64,000 nt of DNA, taken from the NCBI GenBank assembly GCA_905221605.1, contig CAJNDS010000069.1, forward strand, positions 430,001 through 494,000. Direction: 5' to 3'. The translations under genes and the position numbers were made by a program. Origin of the DNA: Symbiodinium natans (taxonomy: Eukaryota; Sar; Dinophyceae; Suessiales; Symbiodiniaceae). This document shows positions 22,072-31,739 of the stretch, one piece after another (the stretch's first letter is position 1; every line of letters starts with the position of its first letter). The notes beneath the pieces were generated by a model. It saw nothing but the letters and a program-made list of their open reading frames with translations. It ran no database searches and was not told the origin of the DNA.

Positions 22072-22138
22072 CGGACCCCTCGAGTGCCGTGTCCATTAGC
22101 GTTGCTGCTGCCTGTCTGTGCAGGTCATCTAGGAATTC
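22072..22138 (-). CDS. Exon
   Basis: Acceptor CGCACAG, donor TCCG|GTCGACC. It reads EFLDDLHRQAAATLMDTA, a clear amphipathic helix. Phase 0 in, 1 out. Confidence 0.6.
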
Positions 22139-22425
22139 CTGTGCGTGGGCGCGGGGGCGAGTTGGGGCCTCAGGGTTTCGGGGCTTGACACTGACTGATC
22201 CACATACAGAATCTCACAACGCCCACGCACCATCCGTGCAAAGCGAAGAGACTCCAAAGCCCCAGCTGTTTAGGGTTAGTTAACGGTTAGTTCATGAAGG
22301 GCTCTTGTGTGTTAGAAAGGGGGTTTTGGACAAACATAACAAACAAGTTTGAGGCGTTTAGGGCTCAGAAGGGAACATTCCAAATAACTGCGCATATCCT
22401 GCTGCTTTCTGCTTACCCCCTCCCC

Positions 22426-22428
22426 CCC

Positions 22429-22464
<36 letters not shown>
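22426..22464 (+). repeat. Poly-C tract
   Basis: Almost uninterrupted C run of nearly 40 bases, the longest homopolymer in the window and non-coding on either strand. Confidence 0.9.
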
Positions 22465-22715
22465 ATTGCCACGACACAGTTCCCAGAAAGACTATACCTA
22501 AGACCTATAGGATGGATGGTGCAGCGCTTTGGGCCTGAGGTGTTGTGTGCTGGTTTCATTGCGGGTGCACAGGTTGCTTGCTGCGTAGGGTATAAGGACT
22601 TAGGGCTTTAGTCTACAGGTTTAGGGTTACCCTGAACTTTATACCCTAAACCTCGTTTCGCTGGCTGGGGCGTTGTCACGTCTCACAAGACAAGGGGGGG
22701 TACTCCATGTCTGGT

Positions 22716-22762
22716 AACGGCGTCCATGCAGAAGTTGGGAACCAAAACCGCAAGTGGCTGAA
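22716..22762 (-). CDS. Candidate exon with GA donor
   Basis: Acceptor GCTTCAG, possible donor ACCA|GACATGG. It reads PLAVLVPNFCMDAVT. Confidence 0.4.
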
Positions 22763-22770
22763 GCGTTTCT

Positions 22771-22864
22771 AGGATGTCCCTTGAAACCCTCTGAAAAAAT
22801 ATTCCTGAATATGCTCCTCTTAAACCCAGTAAGGAAGAAAATAAATGTCCCAAGGGCCTACCGA
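22771..22864 (+). mobile_element. Family D element
   Basis: It carries AACCCTCTGAAAAAATATTC, TTAAACCCAGTAAG and TGTCCCAAGGGCCTACC. It is the best-preserved copy, together with 52450-52540. Confidence 0.65.
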
Positions 22865-23520
22865 GGTTTGTAGCTTTAGGGTCTAGGGATTGAGCCTACA
22901 CTTGCTTTCTGAACAGTCCCCTACCAAAGCCTAAAGCCCTATGCCTTAAACATGAAGGGGTTTGCTCACAAAGGCTCGGTCCTTCCTCGGAACAGCTGAT
23001 GCCCACAACGCTATTCAGCTCTAAACCGCACACTCCAATATCCTTATCCATAAACCGCAGTACTCTCAACCTTAAAACACCGTGAACAATAAGTCAAGTG
23101 GGGAATTAGGGAATGCTGTACCTTATATCCCCTATAGAAACCTTTACTTACGAACCATAGGCGTAAACCCCAAACTTAAACCCAATAAAACCTAAACCCT
23201 TTGTTTTTTGCTTTGGCTTCCAGGGGTTCATGATGGACCCAATCCGGCCCTATCCCTAACAAAAGCAAAAGAAAGAAAGTTCTGCTGCGAAGCCAAGGTC
23301 AACAAGATACCAGAACACGGGAACCATTTTGTTAACTATCCCTCCCAAACGCCACTATACAGTTGTTCTGGTTGGCATGGCTACGTAGCAGGAATCTAGG
23401 GATTTGGGAGGAATTTAGGGCTGCTAGTGTCTTATTGGGATGAGGGTGTTGGAAGGAACGACAAAGGAGGACATATCTGAATATATGAATATACTAAACC
23501 CTAAACCCCAAGCCCTAAAC

Positions 23521-23588
23521 CCTGGTATCCCACTTCTGGCCCCCCAGGTCACAAGTCGACAGGTGGCCGAGGAGCGCGGCGTTCGTCC
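23521..23588 (-). CDS. Exon bracketed by telomere-like introns on both sides
   Basis: The acceptor TTTAG is the last heptamer of the array 23589-23711; the donor AGG|GTTTAGGG is the first heptamer of the next. It reads NAALLGHLSTCDLGGQKW. Phase 1 in, 0 out. A plus-strand frame (VTSRQVAEERGV) is open but has no donor. Confidence 0.55.
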
Positions 23589-23711
23589 CTAAACCCTAAA
23601 CCCTAAACCCTAAACCCTAAACCCTAAACCCTAAACCCTAAACCCTAAACCCTAAACCCTAAACCCTAAACCCTAAACCCTAAACCCTCAACCCTAACCC
23701 TAAACCCCAAT
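23589..23711 (-). repeat. Long CCCTAAA array, about 17 units
   Basis: One of the most regular arrays in the window. It directly abuts the exon 23521-23588 and would supply its 3' splice site. Confidence 0.95.
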
Positions 23712-23880
23712 GCGGTCAGGCTTTGCGATTTGTGGAGCCTGATAGGGTGTGGCTTGTGTGTCTTGAGACTAAACGTGATGGGTTTCGAGACCCGAAGACT
23801 GCTTTGATGGTGCTGTCTCGGGTTTGCGGTTTTTCAATCAGGCTTTATGGTTTGGGTTTTGGGTTTAGGGTTTAGGGTTA

Positions 23881-23970
23881 TGATGTTCCCGCTTGTGCTA
23901 ACAGTCCATTAATAGGGATTACGGTACCCCCTACCCCTTTTGTCTGTTAGTATAAGGGGGCACATCCCAA
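23881..23970. mobile_element. Family A foldback element
   Basis: TGATGTTCCCGCTTGTGCTA...TTAGTATAAGGGGGCACATC, with CAGTCCATTAATAGGGATTA inside. The core is shorter than in other copies. Confidence 0.7.
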
Positions 23971-24010
23971 GGTTTAGGGTTCATACTTCAGGGGTCCTTG
24001 TTAACCCTAC

Positions 24011-24127
24011 ATCTCCATTGAACCGCGATGCCTGCCGTCTTCGGTCACCCTGGATGAAAGTTGCTGGGCGCTGACGATAGGCTGCTATGTAGGAACCGAT
24101 GCTCACGGGAAAGGCCTCGCAGCTTGC
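24011..24127 (-). CDS. Exon, 39 codons
   Basis: Acceptor CTTCAG, donor GAGAT|GTAGGG. It reads SCEAFPVSIGSYIAAYRQ then RPATFIQGDRRRQASRF. Phase 0 in and out. One of the clearest single exons. Confidence 0.65.
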
Positions 24128-24233
24128 CTGAAGAGCTAGTGAGGAGGGAACATCAGCAATTCAAGACACTAGCTTCGAAACCTCGAACCTTAAATCTTCA
24201 ACCCTAATCATCTCAAATCCCAATATTCGACAC

Positions 24234-25063
24234 CACGCTGACAGAAGGAGTTCATCAGCTCAAGCCTGTGCAGAAAGGGATGCGCTCTTCGCTTCATGGG
24301 CTTTATAAGGATCTAACCTCCCCCCCGCGCCCCTTCCCCCTCGAAACCTAAACGATAAACCCTAAACTTCCTGCACCCCACAAAGAAAACAAAACAAGAA
24401 TGCATCACCCTGGGTCCCCGAACCCCCCCCCTCCCCCCCACCCCGCCAAACAAAGAACACTCTCTTGCATTGTGGGGCTGAGGGTTGAATCCTAACGCCC
24501 TAAGCAAGCCTTAAACAAACCTAAACCTCCTTTACACTTGGATTCGTCTTCGGCATCTTCAGGACTGCGGCGACTCGCGAAACAAAGTGAAACAGCCGCC
24601 ATTCAAAGGTCCCCAGGCAATCGGATTAAAACCGGTTCGTGCTTGGCTAAAGCCACTGGCACCTGATCCCAAGCTGCACCGAAGCAGCGCGCGCACTTCC
24701 TAAACCCTCAGGTTCCTAAGGGCTCTGATTTTTTCGTGCTTTTTGGACCCAGGGGCCTTCCTATATCCGAGTTTTTAGGGGGGCTGTGCTAGAGCCTGAG
24801 GGAAAGACATGCAAGGCCCCGAAGCCATGTAACTACGTGCTCTCGAAGGAAGTTGCATGGTCTCGTAGGCCCGTGCATCCCCTTATATACTCTCTACAAA
24901 TTAAGGACCCACACATATCAGAACCCGTTAAAGGAGGTTAGGGACCATATTAAGGGCCCATAAAACTACCCTCACATTCGAAGCTTCCCTGGTCAATTAG
25001 GATCCTGCCACTTTTGGGGTGCACGTGCAGGGCTCGTCGTGGGGATCGAACTTCCAGCATGAA
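24234..25063 (-). CDS. Four-exon run, phase consistent
   Basis: Exons 25025-25063 (FMLEVRSPRRALH), 24663-24699 (EVRALLRCSLGS; acceptor is TTTAG of a heptamer), 24612-24646 (KHEPVLIRLPG; GA donor) and 24234-24300 (RRAHPFLHRLELMNSFCQ). Phases 0/0, 0/1, 1/0 and 0/1 connect. Plus-strand sequence 24545-24710 is also fully open (KPVRAWLKPLAPDPKLHR), a caution that GC-rich islands here can be open on both strands. Confidence 0.5.
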
Positions 25064-25254
25064 CTTGCAAGGCCCTTGTAGGGTTCAGGGTTTAGGGTTT
25101 AGGGTTTATGGTCTTAAACCCTCAACCTTCTTCCTGAACACTGACGCTATCAGCTCAGTGGCTCGTCCGCCAGGCTACAGGTATGCTCGAGAGGTCAACG
25201 GCGTCTGCCAGCTACGTCGCAATGGGACGATCGGACATTGTTGGTGCAGCCGAA

Positions 25255-25345
25255 ACCCTAAACCTTAAACCCAAAACCCTAAACCCTAAACCTTAAACCC
25301 TAAACCCTTCAACCCTAAACCTTAAACCCTAAACCCTGAAGTTCA
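25255..25345 (-). repeat. CCCTAAA array with CCTTAAA variants
   Basis: About 12 heptamers. The stretch 25345-26420 that follows is heptamer-derived G-rich sequence and unassigned DNA; no exon was recognised there. Confidence 0.8.
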
Positions 25346-26422
25346 ACTGTGGGGCTCTGAACTTGAAGCTTTCGCTTCAAGGTTTAGGGTAGGGTTCAGG
25401 TGTTCGGGTTTAGGGCGTTGAGGGTTTGTGTGTTTAGGGGGCGTTGGGTGTTGAACAGCGGTAATTGCCGCAAAAGCCTGGGAGCCTTCGTCACCTTAAA
25501 CCGTTAGACGAGTTTAGGGTGTTGGGTCTAGGGCTCAGGGTTTGAGAAAGGGGCTGTCGGGTTCTGGCTTGAGCCGAATCCGCACCCTGAGACCAGGCTT
25601 CGCGATGCCAGAAACGGGTTTGGGTTTAGGGTTTGTGGGGGCTTCGGAGTTTGGAGGTTTAGGGTTTAGGGCTTTCGGGGTTTAGGGGCTGGGGATTTAA
25701 GGTTTAGCTCTATTCAAGTTACAGGGACTTAGGATGTAGTCCAGGTGTTTATAGGGTTGTGGTCATATAGGCACTTCAGGGGCAGACGCCATGAAACCAG
25801 TGAGACAGCCCAGACTTACAACTCCGCCGTGCACTGAGCACGCTGGCACCATGAAAAAAGCTGTAGGGACTCCTGTGGATCTGCTTGGGCTAAGAACTAT
25901 TCTACTGTTTGCTCGAGACACTCCCCAACATAAGGGCAATATATAAGGACTGCTATCTGTTGTTTTTTGTTGGGCCGCTTTGACCCTAATCAAACAAGTG
26001 AAAGGGCTTAGGTCTTGGTCAGGGAAAGGGTAGATTTCTGGTGAATGCTTTCGATAACCTTCCTGAAGAGTTGGTAAATGTGGATCGATAGATATATATA
26101 TATATACATACGTATAGACACCTGCATACCGACATGAGGCTCTAATTCTACCATGCATGTGTATGTCTCACAATAGGGATACCTCTTATATACCCCCAGA
26201 TATGATTATCCGGTGAATATCGCACCCCCACCCGAAAAGAAACACCCCCCCCCCCCTCCCCCCAACAAAAAAAATTGGGAAACCTCCGTATAACCTTGAG
26301 GGTTCCTTTTGCCCAAAATGGCTAAACCCCAAATCCCCAAAACTCCCTAAACTCCCTAGACCCCAAACCTAAAACCCACAGGGTCCCTTCGCTCCTCCAA
26401 GCTCAACTCGATGGATCCCTAC

Positions 26423-26470
26423 CTGACCCAGCTGCGATGCAGCTCCGCAGCGCTATGCGTCCGTGCCGGC
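26423..26470 (-). CDS. Exon
   Basis: Acceptor GGATCAG, donor GTCAG|GTAGGG. It reads PARTHSAAELHRSWV. Phase 2 in and out. Confidence 0.55.
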
Positions 26471-27211
26471 CTGATCCAAGGGCTTCTGAGGGTTTGAGGG
26501 TTGAGGGGTTGAGGTTGAGGGACAACAAAGGATTGAGGGATTAAGGGCTCAGGTTTTGATACTCAGATCCACCGGGTTTCGGGGCCTAGGTTTTAGGAGC
26601 GGAGTTTAGGGGGTCTGGGGGTTGGATTCCTGTTTTTTTGGGCTCATGCCTGACATCTGAACCACTGATGCGGCATGATAATCCTAGACCCATCTCAAGG
26701 GTTCCCTTTCATGAGATCCTCTTCTACCCAAGATTGTCGTTTAGCTTAGGGCACCACAAACTGTCCCAACATTTAAGTCACCCTAAGACCCTAACACCTT
26801 AAAATTAACCTCGAATGGTGTGGGCTATGAAGTCAGTCAGGGTCACCTCAGCCAGCTCCGTTCCATTGTGAAGCTGAGGCTGCGAGGCATAGAAACTGGG
26901 ATTGCTCAGGGGGTTTATGGTTGGCTTCAGGTTTAGAGTTTCAAATTTCTGGTCGAGGGCTAGGGTGGGGTGTAGGGTTTGGGGTTCGGGAGCTCTTTTC
27001 GGTAGTCCAATTGTGAGCATGGACGAAAGGGCTGAAATCTTTGCTATTTGGTGTCCGCATGTGGTAACTGAGCCGCAGAGAAGTTGGGATGACAGTACTT
27101 GCTCATGGTCCCCTATATGCTTCCACTAGAATGACCCCCCAGAGCCCTATTCTGATGATTAAGGCCCACATATTTCGGAGTGTGTGTGTGTGGCAAGCTG
27201 GACATCGCCAC

Positions 27212-27257
27212 GCATGGCTGCGAAAGGTTCTGTCCTCCAAAGGCTGCGATCTCAAAG
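27212..27257 (-). CDS. Exon
   Basis: Acceptor CCCTAG, donor TGC|GTGGCG. It reads FEIAAFGGQNLSQPC. Phase 2 in, 0 out. Confidence 0.5.
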
Positions 27258-27421
27258 CTAGGGAGGGTTTAGGGTTTATATAGGTAAATTCAGAAGAAAG
27301 TCATGACACATACATCCCACTGAGAAGCGAGTTCAGAAGCCCACTTGCACTAGACTGCCTTAACCCAAAACTCGAACCCGAAACCCTAAACCCTACAGTA
27401 AACCCTATTAGCCCTGTAAAC

Positions 27422-27487
27422 CTGTGCCTGGCAGGCTCTGTGACAAGGAAGCTGTCCTCAGCAGCGGAGGGGCGTCGAGGTTTCGGG
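27422..27487 (-). CDS. Exon
   Basis: Acceptor ACAAG, donor CACAG|GTTTACAGGG. It reads PKPRRPSAAEDSFLVTEP. Phase 2 in and out. A further small exon may lie at about 27302-27345 (SGLLNSLLSGM). Confidence 0.6.
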
Positions 27488-27490
27488 CTT

Positions 27491-27656
27491 GTGTTTAGGG
27501 TCTTAAACAAATAGAATAGGGTTTTGGAGGTTACTGGTAGATGTATATAGGGACCAGAAGGGGATACATATGTGTTTAGGGTCTTAATAACTAGAATAGG
27601 GTTTTGGGGGTATTACAGTATAAGTATATAAGGACCATCAGGGAATACTTATAGAC
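27491..27656 (-). mobile_element. Family C element as a diverged tandem pair
   Basis: Two units of about 81-85 bp (27491-27571 and 27572-27656) begin GTGTTTAGGGTCTTAA and end in GGACCA...GGGATAC. They are the inverted form of 3531-3590 and 50609-50680. Confidence 0.65.
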
Positions 27657-28614
27657 TCACCTAGTGCGACTGCCTCAAAACTCTGGCGCTATGCACTAAA
27701 CTCTACATGGATGCAATCCGGAAGCCCTAGCGTTGCCAACCCTGCAACGCAATTGAAACGCCAGCACTGGGGCTGAGTACTGGATGTCGCCTCATGGTTG
27801 TTGCTGCGGGCCCTAAACTCACCAAAAGTTCCATCCTACAATCACTGAACAATTACAAATTCCTGAAGCTCCTGAAGCCCTAAAGCCCGCAAGCGTAAGG
27901 CGAGCTTCAACACTGGAGGTTACTGTCCCACAGCTCCAAACCCCTCAACTCATTCCCCGGGAGCTGGACGCTTGCGATGCAGAGGTAGGGCGAGGGCGCT
28001 TGGGCCTGGGTATGTATGCGTAGGGTTGTTGAGCCGAGTTTAGGACCTTAAGGTTCTTATTGTTGCAGGGTGTTAAGGCTGAAGGTTTCGGGACTTAGGG
28101 TTACAGGGTTGAGGGGTTTAGGGCTCGAAGGTTTCGTAAGGACCCTTGTCAGTTCTGGCATTCGAACGAACCTGTCACATCCTGGAATACTAGGCCCAGA
28201 GCAACCTGTTAAAACGGTTACCCTAAACCACAAACCCTAAACCATACCCCCCAAACTCTAAACACCAAACCCTAAACCCAAGCCTTTAACCCCATTATGC
28301 TTGAACCTTACCCGTTCAAAGGCGAACTCTGCACAAGGGCACACTCTGGGTACTAGTGAGATGTGGTAACATTCTACATGTAGCACCTTCAAGGGTCCCA
28401 GGAGCTTGGGATCTACTATCTTAGGAGTTCGGGCTTAGGGTTTAGGGTTTGAGGTTTAGGGTTAAGGGATGGCGGTTTACTCGTAGACCCAAAATACGCC
28501 TGAAAATCATAGCAAGGTCAGGCAAGGTCGCAAGCCCCAAGAGTCCTATCTAGTGACTTTGGGGCCCAAGTGTAATGTACAGGTACATGGACTTAGGGAA
28601 GCTCTAGTATATAT

Positions 28615-28690
28615 AAACCCCAAGAATAGAGTAGGAATGGCATGTAGTAGGAATATACCTACAAGGGGGGTCCTGATCTTCCTTTTATGT
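28615..28690 (+). mobile_element. Family R element, unexpanded copy
   Basis: ACCCCAAGAATAGAGTAGGAATGGC...TAGGAATATACCTAC, the counterpart of the expanded copy at 49213-49330. Confidence 0.5.
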
Positions 28691-28964
28691 TCCGACAAAA
28701 TTCTTGGGGTTCCCTGGTCAGGGTTCCCCCTAGGATCCTTTTTGTATAGGTCGAGCGTAAAAAAAACATGATCCTTGGAGCCCTAGGTTTGGGCTTCTCA
28801 CTCTTGTTGGGCCCTAGGCCCTAAACCCATGGAGCCACTCGTATGCCGCATATTCTCAGGCTCAATTTTTGAGGTCTAGGTTTAGGGTTTAGGGTTTGCA
28901 TAATATAGGGTTTAGGGTTTAGGGTTAGGGTTCGGGGTTTAGGGGGTAAACCGCTTCCTCAGAC

Positions 28965-29232
28965 CCCAGCGCGAGGAGCGTGGCGAAAGTAGCCCACAAA
29001 GGGGTTGAGCGGCTCCACCCTGGCAACTGTGAGAGATTAAGGCGAAAACCCTGAACTCTCCGCACTTGCTGAACTTGCGGCTCAGGGCCTAAACCCTAAA
29101 CCCTAAATCCTAAACCCTAAACCCTAAGCCCTAAACCCTGAACCCTAAACCCTGAACCCTAAACAAAAACCTGGGACTCTTCCTCGCAACTCCTGCGCGG
29201 GCCCGCCTGCATGGGCAGAAGTCCGACGGCAC
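28965..29232 (-). CDS. Two-exon run
   Basis: Exons 29171-29232 (VPSDFCPCRRARAGVARK, donor CCAG|GTTTTTG) and 28965-29019 (VEPLNPFVGYFRHAPRAG, donor GGG|GTCTGAGG). Phase 2 joins across the intron, which is the CCCTAAA array 29090-29166. The plus strand of the second island is also open. Confidence 0.6.
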
Positions 29233-29624
29233 CTCATGGGTTTAGGGTTTAGAGGGTTTAGGGCTTAGGGTGTTTATCGGGTTTAGGGTTGAAAAGAGTT
29301 TAAAGCCGAAACCCTAAACACTGATTTCTAAACCCTAATCACCCCAATCACTAAACCACAGCTAGAAGGGTTTAAGTGCGCTTGAAAGCGCTCAACAGGG
29401 TTTTGATTCCTGGGGATCGCAAGGCTTTGGGCACGTGATCCATGGTCCCGGTAAACTGAACCAAAAAACTAGCTACCCATATCCCGAAACCCTATCATCC
29501 CGAAACCCGCGTAGACTCTACTTGCCCAACACATCCTAAACCCTAAGCCACAAACCCTAAACCCTAAACCCCTGAACCCTAAACCCTAAACCCGAAACCC
29601 TGGACCCTAAACCCTAAAAGCAGG

Positions 29625-29677
29625 GGTAGCCCGGAGGGCTGCGACCAAGGATCGTCCGGAACCTCATCCTGGCCGTG
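29625..29677 (-). CDS. Candidate exon, 3' end uncertain
   Basis: Acceptor CACGCAG. It reads HGQDEVPDDPWSQPSGLP. The donor may be GC near 29624. Confidence 0.5.
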
Positions 29678-30016
29678 CTGCGTGGGTTTTGGAGTTTCGG
29701 GTTTAGGCTTTGGAGTTCAGGTAGGACTTACAGGTCTAAGTTTTCTGAACTCAGCAACTTGTTTAGAAAGCTTTGCATGCAAAGATGCTCGGGTTCCGTA
29801 AGGAATCCTTCAACTCAGTCTGAAACCATAGACCCCTAAACTCTGGAACCCCAAGTCGCTAAACCCCTCATCGTTAAACTCTATAAACCCTAAAAGCCGC
29901 AAACGCCCTGTAAACAGTATCACTATAAACCCTATAGACACTAAACCCCCAAGCCCTAAGCTTGTGGATCCCTAAGCCCTGAAAACGACAACCCTTAACT
30001 CCCTGAACCACTCCTG

Positions 30017-30113
30017 GGAAGCTCTTTTGACTTAGTAAGTCCACTTAGTATCCCTTATGATAACCCTCATAACCCACCTTTCTAACCCTACTTAGTAAGT
30101 CAAAAGGGCTTCC
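30017..30113. mobile_element. Foldback element
   Basis: GGAAGCTCTTTTGACTTAGT and CTTAGTAAGTCAAAAGGGCT form arms of about 24 bp with few mismatches. Only one copy was noticed. Confidence 0.65.
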
Positions 30114-30143
30114 AAGTATACCCTCAACCTGACAACGCTGCAC

Positions 30144-30186
30144 TTGGGGGCAGGGAGGCCCAAAGAGGTCGAGATCCGGGTAAAGG
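30144..30186 (-). CDS. Candidate exon
   Basis: Acceptor AAAAG, donor CAA|GTGCAGCG. It reads LYPDLDLFGPPCPQ. Phase 2 in, 0 out. Confidence 0.45.
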
Positions 30187-30433
30187 CTTTTGAGCTTGGG
30201 TTTTGGGTTTAAGGGCTTGTTGAATTTGGTGTCGGTTTCAGGGCTTATTGGGTTTTGCGTTTTGGGTCCGGTTTAGGGTTGAGGTCTAGGTTTAGGGTCT
30301 AGGTCTTAGGGCGTATATGAGACATATGTCCGAGGGAGACTGTCAAAACTATCGGACCCCTGAACGCATGTAACCCTAGAACAAGGCAAACAAACACGAA
30401 ACTTCCAAGCCCAAGAGCCCAAAACCCCAAAAA

Positions 30434-30608
30434 TAGCCCAAGAGTAACCTAGGAATAACAAGGGTAGTTTAGGGTTTAGGGTTTAGGGTTTAGGGTTTAG
30501 GGTTTAGGGTTTAGGGTTTAGGGTTTAGGGCCCTTTCTTGGTTTAAAGGGGCGTGTAAGGGAAGCTCAGCCCTAACAAGACGGGAATGAGGGCCTACTCT
30601 GGGCCCTA
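30434..30608 (+). mobile_element. Family J element interrupted by a telomeric array
   Basis: The flanks 30434-30466 (AGAGTAACCTAGGAATAACA) and 30531-30608 (CCTACTCTGGG end) align to the uninterrupted copy 51358-51470. Between them is TTTAGGG x9 (30467-30530). Confidence 0.7.
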
Positions 30609-30714
30609 AACCTCAGCCGAAGTCAACTCCCAACCCCGTCCGAAGCCAGCCCTAAGCCCTAAACCCTAAGCCCTAAGCCCTAAATCCTAAACCCTAAAGC
30701 TCAAGCTCAAGAGC

Positions 30715-30758
30715 CTGTGTGTTGAGGAATGTGCCCTGAGAACTCGTCCGGCTCCTGG
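30715..30758 (-). CDS. Exon with GC donor
   Basis: Acceptor CCGCAG, donor ACAG|GCTCTTG. It reads QEPDEFSGHIPQHT. Phase 2 in, 1 out. Confidence 0.5.
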
Positions 30759-31130
30759 CTGCGGGACCCTTTTTCCTAAACCCCTAGAGTTTAGGATTGG
30801 GCTTGAGGGCTTCGTGGCTTCGAGCCTAGGGTTTAGGATGCGAAAGCAGCTACGGAAGTCGCTGCCCTGACATACACTGCAAGAAAACCCTATAAGGCTG
30901 CAAGGCCTATCAGGACTCTAAGCCCTCGTCACCCCATGTAAACTTTAAGAATCAACCCTACAAGCCTAAACCCTCGAGGAGCAGACCTGTGCCCCAGAGT
31001 GGCTCGCCATGGCGTTCAGGCTGAGGAAACGGAAAGAGGTGGACCAGGCAGGGGAAAAACTGTGCCCTTGATATATTCGAAACGAGACCTCACCCCCCAA
31101 ATCAACAAACAAAGATTCAGACCTTCTACC

Positions 31131-31441
31131 CCTAAACCCTAAACCCTAAACCCTAAACCCTAAACCCTAAACCCTAAACCCTACACCCTAAACCCTAAAC
31201 TCTAAACCCTAAACCCCCCCTAGTGTCAGACCCCAAGCCCCGACTGGGGCGGGGCACATCCGTCGAGTCTTGGCAGTGGAGGAGATGAAGCCTCGGAGCC
31301 ACTGAAACCCTAAACCCTGAACCCGAAACCCTAAACCCTAAGCCCTAAACCCTAAACCCTAAACCCTAAACCCTAAACCCTAAACCCTAAACCCTAAACC
31401 CCAATCCCTAAACCCCAAACCCTAACCCTAAACCCTAAACC
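31131..31441 (-). repeat. Two CCCTAAA arrays
   Basis: 31131-31216 and 31307-31441, about 30 heptamers in total with few variants, separated by a 90-bp GC-rich island with no settled exon. Confidence 0.9.
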
Positions 31442-31606
31442 AACCCCGGGCCCTCATAGGGTTTAGGGTCTAAGATTTAGGGAAACTACGATTTGCTTAG
31501 GAACCCTTCAACAAATAGAAGATCACAACCCCCATATTCCCTTGATAAGGAAGAGCATGGGGGTCTTAAGCAATTGGAAGTACGAAACGCCGTGCTCGAG
31601 CTCGAC

Positions 31607-31698
31607 CTGAGAAAGGGGCGATTCCAAGTCGCGCGCTGCGATGACCTCGGTCGATATTTCGGGCATCTTTCCTTTTTCAGAGGTACTAGCAGGGACAG
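31607..31698 (-). CDS. Exon, at least 30 codons
   Basis: Acceptor CCTTGTAG, donor TCTCAG|GTCGAGC. It reads ASTSEKGKMPEISTEVIA then ARDLESPLSQ. The frame stays open another 28 codons past this donor to a TGA (VELEHGVSYFQLLK...), so this could be a longer exon. A plus ORF overlaps but is less convincing. Confidence 0.6.
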
Positions 31699-31739
31699 CT
31701 ACAAGGAAACCTGAACTCTACTACTTCATACATAACTCC

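Noticed and set aside
24546-24710. Plus-strand ORF ending in TAA (KPVRAWLKPLAPDPKLHR)
   Set aside because: Minus reading gives three phase-linked exons with splice sites; the plus ORF has no upstream partner. Not fully excluded.
25139-25250. tRNA- or SINE-like box A (TCAGCTCAGTGG) on plus, within a plus frame TDAISSVARPPGYRYARE
   Set aside because: No foldable acceptor stem or A-rich tail; the plus frame lacks supporting neighbours on that strand. Left unassigned.
31493-31714. Plus ORF LEVRNAVLELDLRKGRFQ
   Set aside because: The opposite strand is open for longer with better composition and splice borders, consistent with the surrounding minus exons.
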